From positions 6,874,755 through 6,938,754 of the forward strand of contig CM040750.1 of assembly GCA_022829145.1 (NCBI GenBank): 64,000 bases of DNA, in the 5' to 3' direction. The notes beneath the pieces were generated by a model that saw only the letters and a list, made by a program, of their open reading frames with translations, was not told the DNA's origin and did no database searches. Position numbers and translations under genes: made by a program. The stretch is from Albula goreensis. Lineage: Eukaryota > Chordata > Actinopteri > Albuliformes > Albulidae. This document shows positions 46,061 to 58,028 of this stretch, one piece after another. Position 1 is the stretch's first letter, and every line of letters starts with the position of its first letter.

Positions 46061-48249
46061 TGTGTCAGTGGCTGACCCTATAGCTGCCCCGTCTCTCAAT
46101 CCTCCTTTTATAAAACTCATCTGGGTCACAGAGAATGCATTCCCTGAATCACGGCTTATGCCCCCCTGGCGTCTCACACCTGGAGGAACATCGTCCATCT
46201 GGTCATGTGCTTGTATGAAAAGACTGTGCTTCCCCGGGCAAAGGATACTCTCTGAACATCTTGTTATTTTGGGGGAAGCGTTCAACTCAATTTGCAAAAT
46301 GGCTGTGCCTGACTGCCTGTTAAATACACTATCACACAGGCAAGCAGGCATGCTCTCCGCGGCAGCAGAGACTCACAGACCTGTGGCAGGCCAGTGCTCC
46401 ACAGTGTGAAATACTGGCATGAAATTGCACTGACAGAATCCCTCATCCAGGAAGGCACAGTTACTGTAATTGTTGTTACATTTGGCTTGCATTACAAAGG
46501 AATGATAAATCACAGGGCTACAAACACACGCTGATCAGGGGCGGGCCGATAGGAATATTGTTATGGCAATTTTACACTATGCCCATCATATGAATATTTT
46601 TGTGAGGATTTATAGTAAAAAAATAACCATGCCTGTTTGTGTTCTTGGAGTTCAGAGAGCCCAGCAATCATGAAAATTAACTTTTTAAATGGTTCTTGTA
46701 GAGAAAAAGGTTTAAGTAAAACTTAACAACAAAATTGTGATTGAATCCCAGCCTGAGTTTTTTATATTGGGTGCTGGTATAAGGTTTTTGGAGATAATGT
46801 TACTGATTTGCTCCTCTTGACTCCTCAGGCTTGCACACAAAGAGATAACTGATCCAGATGGAGGTCTTGTACTCTGAGTCCTTTCCTTATGTGGCCCCGA
46901 CACATACAATTCCTTCCTTATTACAACTTCCCACAATCTTCTACTTGAAATAAACTTTCATTAAAAATTCACATACAATCAAACTAAAAAAGCTAAACGA
47001 GGGGGCCAGGAAGCAAAGCCACCCAAGAGGCAGGCAGCAACTTTATCTCTCATGGTCAGGCTTGTTCTTCCCAGCGCATCAGGGTGACATCACTTCCTGT
47101 GGGTGAGCACACCTCTAACCAAAATACAGAGATAGACAGAAGTGATGGGTTCTAATGAGTTACTCAGTTACTTGTGTTAGAGGAGATATTTAAGAATATG
47201 AATAATTTATCCTTAATTTGTAACAGATTTTTTGAATAAAGTCTAATATATGAATTCTGTAATATTATCCCATTACTTTGGAAAAAGATGCCAGAGATGG
47301 ATAGTCTTAAAGAACAGATTTCCCTCAGTTTTATTTGCTTTCGTTGTTTGTGTCTGCTCTAATCCTTTTTACAAAAGCATCAAAGGTGTTGCGATATAGA
47401 ACCATCTAATGGGCATATTTCACACTTCTACATTCCCAGCAGAGGAAGTAATTGTTACACCATGGACATTTGCTACAGCTTAAATAGCCAGCTTTACAGT
47501 AATTTAGTAAAAGAAGATGATGCTCACAATTAGTTGTAGAAATAAATGCTAATCTGATAATGCACAACGTTGTGTTACTATATGTGTGTTCGCTAGCAAT
47601 GAGCCAATCTGTTTATTCAGTGAAGTATGTAATGTATGACTTGTTCAAGAACTGTGTCCTTTTTTTTATTCTACTAGTAAAGTGTACTCACTTTTTCACT
47701 GGTGAAAAAGCTAGCAAACAATGAAGGCAATATCAGTCAAAATAGTCAACTAGGCTAGCGCTTCTTTTCCTACCGGTTAGCCTCCTTTGGCTAATTGTCT
47801 CAATATTGGTATCGATTTGACAGTACTGACAGCACAATATTTTCTTTCAAGCAAACTTTATCTACTAGCAACGACTGTTTCAGACAGAATAAAACTATGT
47901 AATGTTTGATTTAAAACTAACTTGAAATGTAAGTATTGCATACATGACTCCCTCTTTAAAATCAAATGTCCGACCTATTCGAGTAATTGCTCTCAATCTT
48001 ATTTTGTATTACGCACCGTGACCTTTATTTTGACAAAAGTTCACGTTGTCGTTCCAAAAGTCCTCGCGCTGGCAAAAGATCGTCTTCTCATCAGTAGAAT
48101 TTGTTTGAAGATTAAAAAATATCTAAGTCTTGTACAAGGTAAGTGCTGTAATTTTAGAATAATTCGGTAGTCTGTAGAACCTGCATTACATAAATGATAA
48201 ATAAATACATTCACTAGCTTACTAATTACTTGGGGCAATTTATTAGCAA
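46061..48249. other. No gene recognised
   Basis: About 2.2 kb, increasingly AT-rich. A consensus splice-donor string CAAGGTAAGT occurs at 48136-48145 at the end of an open stretch, but there is no recognisable protein. Confidence 0.35.
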
Positions 48250-48285
48250 TTAGCCAACATTAACCCTAGCGTTTATGTTGGCTAA
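48250..48285. repeat. Perfect 11 bp inverted repeat
   Basis: TTAGCCAACAT (48250-48260) and ATGTTGGCTAA (48275-48285) with a 14 base spacer. Three further base pairs can form after one mismatch. Confidence 0.7.
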
Positions 48286-49605
48286 CGTCCTTATATCTTG
48301 TGATTTACTCATAATTACCTTTTAAAACCATGTTGGATATAGTTTTTCGTTTATATATACTATAACTGATTATGTTGTTTATATGTAGAGAGCAAGGAGT
48401 TATACGTACGTCTTTAATGAGCATGTTCCGATATTTCACCTGGTATGTAGGGGGCATCTGAGGTAATTGGTTTATTAGCCTTAAAGATCAAAATACTTCT
48501 GTAGCTCTGTTTTGCGTCGATAACATACATTAGCCATGGATTTTAATGTTTATTATACCTGGATAAATAAGATTTTATAACATAAGAACATGTTTGTTTT
48601 TTCCTTGAACTGTTATGGTGTGTTTTGAAAGGTAACCGCATTAAACTTTCCATAAACCATCAGTTTTAGAGTCAGTCATCGTTAAGGTGGGGTTGCTACA
48701 CTGAAGAATTCATTGGCTGAAGGCTTGTGTAAAAAGCCTGTGTGAAATTTACCACAATTCACCGCAAAACAGTCGTGAAGTGGTTGATTAACTAATGAGG
48801 TTCAATTTTTTGTGGGTTAGCTTGAATGAATGTGCAGTGTTGGATGTGTTTACACTTAATCGTGGGAGGAGGTCATGCAAATAGATCACCTAGCAATTTT
48901 GGGGAAGGAGATTGTGTATACAACGTATTATGAAAGGTATTAACAGACATCCAGTTGGTAAGATGACAACTGTCACAGACATACTAACACTCTATAACCA
49001 GTGTGGAGAATAGCATTTTTCACTCATGCAAATCTGTTCAGAGCATCTGATACAAAAACAGTAGATACATATTACATATCTAACAATTTCATCTAAAACA
49101 TTTTATACCATTGGATGCTGGGTTCACCTGAAAGAATTTCATAGTGCTACTGTGCCACTGTATTCTCTTTCCAATGGCACGGTATGAAATTAGCCATGTT
49201 AATTGATTGAGCAATGAACATATGAAAATATGTCCAAATGACAGTGAAGACTAATGTAAAATAGAGCATTTTTTAATGTTTGAGATAAATTTATTTACGC
49301 ATATTTAATATACAACTCCTGCAATGCAATATCCTGCTGTCATGGAAATCACTGTATGGCTCATCCTCTTCAGGGTTTGGGGAACGTGATGCACCATCTT
49401 GTTGAATATGCTGGGGAGACCCCTGGGATGAAGTAGGAGATACAATCATCTGTGCACTGCAGGTATTTATCCACGAGTACAGGTGTTTTTAGTTACTTTT
49501 AAACTATATTCAGGACTGCAACATAAATAAGCAATAAACAAACTGCATAAATATAAAAGGGAGAGGAGAAAGGTGTAGGTTCTTAAGCCACCTGCAGACA
49601 CATAG
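48286..49605. other. No gene recognised
   Basis: AT-rich sequence with two perfect octamer motifs ATGCAAAT (near 48875 and 49026). Nothing else recognised. Confidence 0.35.
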
Positions 49606-49805
49606 GTGTGCTTGGAATATCCATAACCAAACATTCTGAATGATTATGAATCAATAGCAGCTAATTATCTGGCACCTTCCAGCTGTTGCTCAAACTGCAT
49701 AAAAAGATAATGTGTGAATACATTGTGAACAGTAAAGATAAATTCACTTAAATCATGAAGCAAGTCATGTTACAGAATATGAGAGCAACTAGCATTTGAA
49801 TCAAA
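49606..49805 (+). repeat. Dispersed repeat, copy 1
   Basis: The segment shares a near-identical core, TGGAATATCCATAACCAAAC then ATTCTGAATGA, with 54527-54700, in the same orientation. Weaker similarity continues through GTGAACAGTAA and ACTAGCATTTGAATCAAA. It is probably a pair of copies of an unclassified interspersed repeat. No terminal repeats were found. Confidence 0.75.
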
Positions 49806-49894
49806 CACTGTCTATTATGACAGTTATTTTATGTGACGTTAATAGTTTGAGAAGCACAAATACGATCATTTAATTCCTGACCAATGTCTTACTC

Positions 49895-50020
49895 CTGGTG
49901 TATCCAGGCCCAGTTTTCCAGACAGGGATTAAGCCTAGTCCAAAACAGTCCAAGAAAACCGCAGTGAAGATTTCAAAAACGTTTTTAGTCTAGGACTGGG
50001 CTGGGAAATGTGCCACCAGT
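49895..50020. mobile_element. Short palindromic MITE-like element
   Basis: The left half has CAGTTTTCCAGACAGGGATT and AAGCCTAGTCCAAAA. The right half has TTTTTAGTCTAGGACTGGGC and TGGGAAATG. The two are an imperfect inverted repeat (AGTCCTAGACTAAA against AGTCCAAAA; TTTCCCAG against TTTTCCAG). I recall this arrangement from an abundant fish repeat, and the copy is shortened and diverged. Confidence 0.55.
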
Positions 50021-50195
50021 GTAACAGTCAATAGTATAAATTAAGGTCAAGATCCCTTCTAAACACACAAAATCCGTCTTTCAAATATGGCTGTTTGCAC
50101 CTGGGGTCATTTTGCATAATGATTCTCTCTTGATTAATTTAAGTTGAAACTCATCTAAAACTTTGTAATCATGTGTGTTTGAATACATATAATAC
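50021..50195. other. No gene recognised
   Basis: AT-rich sequence between the MITE-like element and a CA tract. Confidence 0.4.
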
Positions 50196-50222
50196 CACAC
50201 ACACACGGGCGCGCACGCACAT
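50196..50222. repeat. CA/CG alternating tract
   Basis: CACACACACACGGGCGCGCA followed by CGCACA, a Z-DNA-prone tract. Confidence 0.85.
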
Positions 50223-50456
50223 AAGCTTCCTGCCCATTAGTTGCATTGGTTCCTGAAGTCTCATTTATGATTCATTCATTCAGTTCAGACTGCCGTGGAA
50301 ACACCTTTAGAACAAAGAGCAGGGCACTGTCCTTCCTGCAGGATCTGACAAATAGTTTTAATGAGTCTCGTGACTCATTGTTTTTGATGTTCCCTAATTC
50401 CATGACCAGACAAGACTCATGGCGATGTGCAGAATTAGTGATGGTCCCTCAGTGAA

Positions 50457-50484
50457 GCGCGCACACACACACACACGCACACCC
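50457..50484. repeat. CG/CA alternating tract
   Basis: GCGCGCACACACACACACAC followed by GCACACCC, similar in type to the tract at 50196. Confidence 0.85.
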
Positions 50485-53400
50485 GTGTCAACTTAAGGTT
50501 TAGATCACTCTGACAGAGAAACCAACATACCTCTCCTACAAATGGGAAAATAATCCAGGCGTTTATGCTTGAACTTTTTTTTTCTCGCACAGCTGAAACT
50601 AACGTGGCTCGAAAAGCTACTTACCGGCTATAAAAACTTCAGAGTGTACATCTTATTTATTTTCACAGAATACGGTTAATGTCCCTCACTTTTATGTTCC
50701 CTGTCAGACTACTCACAGAGTAATTTGCTGGACAGAGACTGGAAATAATTAGCCAAAGGATTTAAAAGGCACAATAGCTCTTTGACCTGAGAGAAATGAA
50801 GCTGGCTCTGCCTTGCCGCTGGCTTCATGCCGCTCTCTCTCAGCTCACAGACACCCCGAGTCTCACATCAGGAAATGAGCTAACGGAGCGCACGATTCGC
50901 ATACATCACAAGGCATAGTCGATTGGTCACTTTTGTTTTACACTCTACCAAATCTTAAGACTCATTGGGTGTACAGTGGAGGAGATGTTTTAAAACACTG
51001 AAAATAAAAAAAATCCTCCAACCACTGCTAGACAATAATACACTGCCTTTGTTAATGGCAGACATTATTTTTTTCTAACACACTGACTGGAATGTAAAAC
51101 CAGATTTATTCATTCATTTTTTTTTTTACTTTAGCAGAGAAAGTTCTGAGACTGAGCAGGTGTCCTGAAATAAAGTGATATTTACAATCATGTCCAAAAT
51201 GAAGGCCGGACAAGTTCTGTTGTATTTTTTTTTAGAAGATTAATTGTACGATTTGCTCAGTATATTTAATGTTTCTGAAATAATAACCTGAATTAAAGGA
51301 CACTTATTAAAGTCTTAACATTTCTGCACATTTTTGTCAAATAAACTTCAAAAAAGAAGAATGAAAGTGTGGACAGTGTGGACTAGAGAGACCATCATGA
51401 TTTGGTGCTCTGAGTGGACTTTCCCACCTTGTATTAGTTTCATCACTGATATTTCGGCTCACAGCATCATTAAGGAATTACCGGTGCCGTGTTTGGAGTC
51501 AGGGAACACACCTGCATAGGGCTTCCGATGGCCAGCCCTTTGAAGCCACAGCACAGACCTTATTATCCGCATCTTATGATGATTGATTCTTACACGGCCC
51601 CACCCGAGCCTGTCACTGCGCATCCCTCCCAAAAGATTAACAGTGCTGAAACTGGCTGCCATTAATCTGATGTCAAAAGATGCCAAACAACACAACAGCC
51701 CCCCCGAACTTGACATTGCTAATTAGCACAAATCGCAGCTGAAGAGGGCTTTTGGAGTCTATAATAACCTTGATCCTTTTTATTGAAAAGGTGCTGGAAT
51801 TGCATTTTTGGGAGAGAATTTTGTAAATGAGTTTTGTAGAATTTGTAGGAATTTTGTAGAAGTTCTGTTTTGTTGGATGGATCTGATAGATGAAGAATTC
51901 TATTTATGACTGACTATTGACATGATAAAATTGTTTATATAAAATAATTAGTATCTTCCCTTTCACTAATGGATTGTAACGCTTATGTATGCAAAAACAG
52001 TGCAAGTTAACACTCTCTGAAGTGGGATTGCTTGGAACCCTTGGAATGTGAAAGCAAACAAGTGTATGGTAGATGTCCCATTCCATAACTGTAAATGTTT
52101 TTCAAGGTAACAGTGTCCACTTGGTACATGGATAAAAGACCATGACATCACAGTATGCATGCTTCAGATTGGTTCCCACCTCTGTCATTTCACAAAGCTC
52201 CTGTTAAAAAGAAGCGGAACTCAGTTACCCATAAACCATCTTGTTTTTATTGTGCTATTTTATGTAACATAAATATTAGACCAAGTAAAATTAAACAAAA
52301 AAGAAAATGAAAAGCACTCATATTAACCGTAAGGTTTTCTAACCTGTGACTACTGCTTTCTTTCGTTGATGTACAGCTCCTTGCCCCACCCTCTTGTTTT
52401 GTTGGCTTGGAAAAGATATGAAAAACTTTGCTGACACAAACTGGATGTATGAAGCAGTGCACAGTGAACTAGTTCAGTTGAATCATTAGGAAAACTTAAA
52501 GGGTCAATTTGCTTTGGTAACACCCTAAGCTGCATAGTTTCCATACATCTGGCATGTGTTCATGAAGGAGGTGAAATCATGTTCTGTTCACCCTTCCACA
52601 TGACCAGAGTCTTGATCTCAATCACTTATGCCTTGTCCTAACAAGTCATTTACATTCTTTTCACAAAACGAGAAAGTGCATAGTACCTCTGTCACATATA
52701 CAAACCCCTTCAACATGGAACTTTGTTAATGTAAATGTTATTTCCACTGAATGAGAATTTTGCATTTCATTGTGAGAAATATGAGCTTTCAAAGTCTGCT
52801 CCTTTGTTGACTTTGACCGAGGTTACCTTCACATCCCAAAAGGGATTCCCCAAGTGAAGTTGACAACGTTGGAGCAGACACTGGATTGAGATGCATCCTG
52901 TGTTTTACCAAGGTGGCATTCCCTTGCAGGCATTCATACTCAATAAGAGTTAACTGTCAGAAGTTGACAAACGGATAGGTGAATAACCATCTCGAGCCCT
53001 GAAAAGTGAAAACATTACAAAGGGTAATTTAGATTGCCATAAGAGAAAATGTTTGATGATTACTGAAAAACTGAACTATTGATGAAGAATAGACCTAGGC
53101 AGATGGTCACAGGGCTGAGAGATTAAAGAAAGCTTGGCATGGTTTTTTAACATTGTCACAGAAGACACGGGGGTTGCGCTCTGCAGTACTCTGCACTGGG
53201 ACATTCAGTGATCATTGAGTAGTTTCACAACCCTCTGAGCTGAGCATTCTTGAAATACTGAACCTTTTGAAAGGTTAATACTATAAGTATGAAGGTTTCA
53301 TTTGATAAACACTTTGCTGAAGTGGTGCATTGTTTCACCTTTTGGAAGTAGCAACTGTCATGCCTCGAGAATCCCAGGTTAGCCTCTGTTCACTTTTCAG

Positions 53401-54526
53401 AAATTCAGCCCAAAACAGGATGAAGCGTAAATTACCTAGCCTTACTCAACCATGTGTGGTCCTTGGAAAGGAGTATTTGTAACACCCAAGATAATTCCAA
53501 GAGCTCAGTGAGGACTAGTTTTACCTCTTCATTGACTGCGACCACCTGGCACGTAATGGAGTGTGCAAAGACAGCGTCAACACCAAGGCGTGTGTACGTT
53601 AATTCTCAGTTTGCAAATCTTTGCAACATTTTACGCTTTAAGGCGTGTATGTTCTGTTTCAGATGGGGATGCAGATGAGATGAATATGCAAATGAAACTG
53701 TGGGTATAGGTGTTATAGAGGACTGTACTCAATAAACATCTCTCCCTAATCTGAAGCTAAAATTGATATACTTATTTTTTTCCTCACAAGTTTGGTGAGC
53801 TTATTTTTGTAATTGCTTAAAGCACCAAACAGTGTTGAGGCCGTTTCCATTCATTTAAGAGCAATCAGATTTAAAGAGAATAATTCAGGCCAATGTCGAG
53901 GTTATACAGTAGCACAGATATAATTTATCATATGAAGATATTTGTAAGCACCAACAACAGTTTAACCCATTCAGAATACAAGGGTTAAATGACTAAAGAT
54001 GAAGTCATTTTTCAGATGTGAAACAGTTACCATACATAACAAAATCATGTGAGGTGATCAAACAAGGAGGTGCAAAGAGGCCTGTATTAAAACCGAAACA
54101 TATTTTTCATTTAGCTTGGATGAATATGCAGAGTCATGCAAATACAGTGATTCACATGTAGTGTGCTTTACTAAGCCTAAAGCAGTCTTGGGAAAGGCAA
54201 GTTTGTAAGAATGAAAATCTGATTTTATTAGACATGCAGTCGATCAGTTGGCAGCAAAGACCACATTGTAGAGAATGAGGATTTCTGTTTGGTTACATCT
54301 TTTTTGCTAGCAAAAATGATAGATATTTATCACCTATCTAGTGATGTCATTTTAAAGCTAGATAAAACATTGAATGACTTTCTCTGGGTCATTTCAGCAC
54401 ACTGCAGCTATTGATTTTCCTGTCCAGGTGTGCTTGCTCTTGTTCTTATTCCTTTTGAAACATATGGACAAACCATTCTGTCTATGCTATTCCTGCAGTT
54501 GGCAAATATGGGTATGGAAATGTTGG
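50485..54526. other. No gene recognised
   Basis: About 4 kb of AT-rich sequence. A short GTAGAATTTTGTA-like simple repeat lies at 51820-51866. AATAAA sites (for example near 53736) have no linked coding region. Confidence 0.4.
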
Positions 54527-54700
54527 GTGTGTTTGGAATATCCATAACCAAACATTCTGAATGACTTATTGCCCATAGAAGCTAATTAGCTGGTTCATGC
54601 TAGCTAACAAAATATAAAAGAGTTTTTATGAACATGTACATCATGAACAGTAAGAATACATTCATTTTAATCAAGAAGAAAACTAGTATTTGAATCAAAT
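54527..54700 (+). repeat. Dispersed repeat, copy 2
   Basis: Matches 49606-49805 in the same orientation (best over TGGAATATCCATAACCAAAC, then GAACAGTAA, then CTAGTATTTGAATCAAA). It ends about 60 bp before the target duplication of the hAT element that follows, and may be unrelated to it. Confidence 0.75.
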
Positions 54701-54768
54701 AATCAATTGGGTGGGCATGCAAAATGGCTCCTGTTGTTTGGGAATCACAGTGAATTGACCCCGTAGAG

Positions 54769-55530
54769 TAGTGATTTTCAATAGCTCTGGCCTGCGAGCA
54801 TTTCACATGCCCCCGTAGTTGAGCAGCCTCTTTTCCTACTATTATTGTGAAATTAGCCAGTGTAAATTTGGTGATTCTGAGTGCTACCGTAACAGTGCAA
54901 TAATGAGCAGCGCATGCTGCACACGGGCTGAATGAACTTTTATTTTGACAGTGAAAATAAAAATTTATGTAATTGCAAGTAATTGCAAACATACAGCAGC
55001 ACTTTGGGACCAAACACACTTTCAATTCCAAATTCCCGCCCAAGTCTGTGGTACGTAACGGTAAAATTGAGGCTCTGTTACAAACGATCAGTGGTTGCCA
55101 TCCACAAAACCTCATCTGCTCAAGAGAACGTGGTAGCTGCCTCTCTCTGGGTGGCCTGGCACCTCGCCAAAAGCAAAACGCCTTAAAATTGGTGAAGATG
55201 TGGTCGATATGTTAATTGTGCTTAGTCATGACCCAAAAACAAAAAAAACTGTCACAGAATTTATCAGACAAATACCATAGCCAGATTAATTCAAAATCTT
55301 CCTGTTTTCTCAAACATAAAGCACACATATTGTTTAATGAACCTGATGGTATGTTGTAAGGTACAAACACACATTTACTGCGGTTTATGGCCTACTAATG
55401 AAAATGAAGATATTATATTATAGGCTTATGATAGAATGTAATATTATTACATGCTTGGTGCCCAACTGGCCCGCCACTCTATTCACAAATGTTGAGGTGG
55501 CCCACCAACAATATTATTTGAAAATCCATG
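54769..55530 (+). mobile_element. hAT element with BED-finger/transposase remnant (762 bp)
   Basis: The ends TAGTGATTTTCAA (54769-54781) and TTGAAAATCCATG (55518-55530) are inverted with three differences in 13. They are flanked by CCGTAGAG (54761-54768) and CCATAGAG (55531-55538), an 8 bp target duplication matching at 7 of 8 positions. Inside, the plus strand encodes QQHFGTKHTFNSKFPPKSVV (from 54994), like the end of a BED zinc finger (H-x(n)-H) and the following region of hAT proteins. After a frameshift it reads ENVVAASLWVAWHLAKSKTP (55124-55183), like the A-x-x-V-(S/A)-W-x-(L/I)-A-K block of ZBED/hAT transposases. The rest of the transposase is missing, so this is an internally deleted, inactive copy. 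The 171-codon minus-strand frame over it is a shadow. Confidence 0.75.
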
Positions 55531-55538
55531 CCATAGAG

Positions 55539-56545
55539 TATGGCAAGGCTAACTATGACAGGGCTTCTGTGTGCTATGGTCTGTGGGCAAAACGTGTATA
55601 TGTCTGTACTGTAGTGCAGCCATTGACAGTGTAATATGGATTTATATTCTATACTTATTATTGCATTTTACAATATGTAGACATTTACTAACTATTTTTA
55701 TAATCAATGCTTGGTAGGCTTACATATACAGAATTCTCAGTGTTCAGTTCTTGAAAAGTTGCAAATTATTTTGTCCAGTTTTGAATTCTTAATTTATATT
55801 TTTAAGTTTAATCTTCAGTTATGAACATTTTTTGAAGAACCAAACGTTAAGAATACAACAGAAATCCAGGAGAATGAACCTTCAGACAACATGAATGCAT
55901 TTGGAAGGAGTTTATTATGATGTTGCGAGTTGTATATTGGTAGGAACATTGATCTTGGGCTTGGAGTCCAGGGGGGCAGTGTCATGCCTCACTATTTTTT
56001 TAGGATGAAGTGAACTCCCCCTTTTGACTGTTAAAAGTAGGTGAAAAAAACAGAAGAAAGGGAAGTAGACTTGAAGGTGGAGATGGGGAGGAATGCCAGA
56101 AACAGAGAGCATGATGGGAGAGAAGGTACCTGGCAAATTAATACCTTCATATACAACCGGATTGGACAGATACTGGTGTTTGAGTGAAGGGTTGTCCGAA
56201 GGTTGCCTCTCCCGAAATGTGTTATTAACAAACGCGAACGCACGAAAAGGTAGCTAAGCTAAAATTATTCTCTGCGTAGCGTAAGCAGTACCAAGAAAAG
56301 TATCGATAACAAACGTGTGAACGAGAAGCTGAGCCGCTCCGATAAATAAAATGCTTTACAGATCCCGTAAGGGTAGAAACTATACACTTTAAAAACATGA
56401 CAGAATACATAACAAACATGTTAAAACCTAAGACAACAGTCACGGCTCCATGTACAACATTAGTGAACTTGACAAAGCTAAACTGTTTATAATCAAGGCC
56501 AGATAATGACAAGCCTTAACATGGTGTAATGAGCACTAGAGCTCT
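55539..56545. other. No gene recognised
   Basis: AT-rich sequence. A minus-strand frame at 56225-56512 has a hydrophobic stretch but no ATG start in good context and no recognised family. Confidence 0.35.
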
Positions 56546-56760
56546 GAGCATTGGAAGAAAATATTGTGGTCTGATGAGTTTCACTCTTTTCCACATCTGG
56601 GCAGGTTAATGTCTAGAGATAGTCAAAGAAGGCCTTCAACCCAAGTCTGTTCCAAGCTGTTAAATCTGCTGATAGGCTGGTTATGGTGTGGGCAGCCATC
56701 TCATGGGAGCCATGGGTTCCACTTATTACTCTGCATGGTACAATTATGGCCAAGGGATCA
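56546..56760 (+). pseudogene. Tc1-like transposase fragment (central region)
   Basis: From 56546 one frame reads EHWKKILWSDEFHSF, the block with the first catalytic Asp of Tc1-like transposases (W-x-x-V/I-L-W-S-D-E). A frameshift follows near 56580, and the next frame reads TSGQVNV, two stops, SKKAFNPSLFQAVKSADRL, then VMVWAAISWEPWVPL and ITLHGTIMAK, matching the VMVWAAISW-x(n)-GPI-LHG-I block that follows in this family. The second Asp and the third acid are not recognisable downstream. The copy belongs to a different Tc1 lineage from the remnant near 19.2 kb, judging by these motifs. Confidence 0.75.
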
Positions 56761-57061
56761 AGTCTGTGTGTGAAAAACATGTGGCAGAGTCAGTCATTTT
56801 CTCTGGTCTCACCCCATGTGGTGATGAGGTGAAGAAATTCACAGCAGATTAATGTCACTCAGATAATGGCTGTCTAAGTGGTGCCCCGCCAACGGTATGG
56901 GCTCAGTAAATAATTGGCATACTTTTTCAGGGAGGCCCCTTTAAGAAGCCCATCCTGTATCTGAAAGACCTACTGAAACCTCACATTCATCTGGAAGACC
57001 TTAGATGAAGCTTTAATAAAGCAATACTTCTCCCTCATGCACTCCACTAACACCTTGGAAG
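56761..57061. other. No gene recognised
   Basis: Sequence between the Tc1 fragment and the LINE. It may contain decayed ends of either. Confidence 0.3.
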
Positions 57062-58028
57062 TTTTCATCTGGATTTAGACCTCATCACAGCATTGAAACA
57101 GCTCTTGTCAGTGATCCTCTTGCTTGCTGAAAATGCAGCTTCAAGTATCACAAAAATATTTTCACAAAATATTTTCCTTACATTCAAAGCTTTAGAGGGC
57201 TTGTCTCTGTCCACACTATATGATGATTTTCTTATCTTTAGGATGTCCTTACACCCCCTCCTATAGTCCTCATTCCCAAGATGCAGGTTGTTTTATACAT
57301 TACTCTTAGTCAGAATACTTTGGGTAGGATGGTCCTATACCATAATGATCCAATCCTGTGGAGCAACCTACCCACTGAAGTTGGGGAATAGACTCTCTCT
57401 GCTGCAAAGTCTTGGCATTAAACTTACCTCTGTAGTCAAAGGTTTAGGTTCATTGTGGCCATCATGGCATGGACATCATGACATGGAGGCTTTGCCATAA
57501 GACGATCCAGCCATAGTCTGGTGTTGATCATTTCAGGGCCTGCCTTCTGCAAGGGTTTTCCTTATTGCACACAGGCATCTCTCTCACGTCTCCTCTCCCT
57601 CACCTATGCCTCTCCTTTCATTCCACCACAACTACTATCCGCTAATCGTGTTTTTCTTTTCTCGCTCCATCTGCTCTGGGCTCTTTCCTGGAGCTGCAGT
57701 TCGAAGCACCCTAACCTGGCTTCTGGTTCAGCTCTCCTGCCTGTGCAGCTGTGCTGCTGGTTTATCCAAGATCCTAGACCTCCCTGCCTGCCATTCTGAC
57801 CCAAAACTTTTATAACTAAATATACTTTGTTGTTATACTCATTGGCTGCCTGGTGCCAGCCAGAAGCAGCTGGGCTCCCCCTCTGAGTTGGGTTCTGTTC
57901 AAGGTTTCTTCCTGTTTGTCAGGGAGATTTCCCTTGCCACTGTTGCCCCAGGCTTGCTCAGATGGGGTCCCAGGCCTGCCGCAGTGTGACAAAGGCTTGC
58001 ACTACACAAATAAAACTGAATTTAAGCC
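57062..58028 (+). mobile_element. Decayed L2/CR1-type LINE, RT fragments and 3' tail
   Basis: In one frame SGFRPHHSIETALVSDP (57068-57118) matches the reverse-transcriptase block GFRxxHSTETAL of fish L2/CR1-like LINEs. In the same frame LWSNLPTEVG (57356-57385), then LSAAKSLGIKL after a stop, matches the C-terminal LWNSLPxE(V/I)R...F(K)SRLKTHLF block. The usual distance between these blocks is far longer, so the copy is internally deleted. The 3' part (57870-58028, GGGTTCTGTTCAAGGTTTCT then TTGCCACTGTTGCCCCAGGC) matches a tail I recall as widespread in fish, ending in AAATAAAACTGAATTTAAG. It cannot encode an active enzyme. Confidence 0.65.

Noticed and set aside
45657..46409. 250-codon plus frame, the longest in the window
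   Set aside because: Most of it is the CT/CCAAT minisatellite (Leu/Ser repeats), and parallel frames are also open there. The remainder has no domain.
48136..48145. Consensus splice donor CAAGGTAAGT after an open stretch
   Set aside because: A 10-base match is expected by chance in 64 kb, and the open stretch has no protein-like features.
48870..54145. Four perfect octamer motifs ATGCAAAT
   Set aside because: In AT-rich DNA of this length several are expected by chance; others lie at about 13.5, 15.7 and 25.1 kb.
54600..55115. 171-codon minus-strand frame
   Set aside because: It is antisense to the hAT transposase fragment and contains no recognised domain.
56225..56512. Minus-strand frame with a hydrophobic segment that looked like a membrane protein exon
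   Set aside because: The frame opens on TTG and not ATG. No family was recognised and no convincing donor follows.
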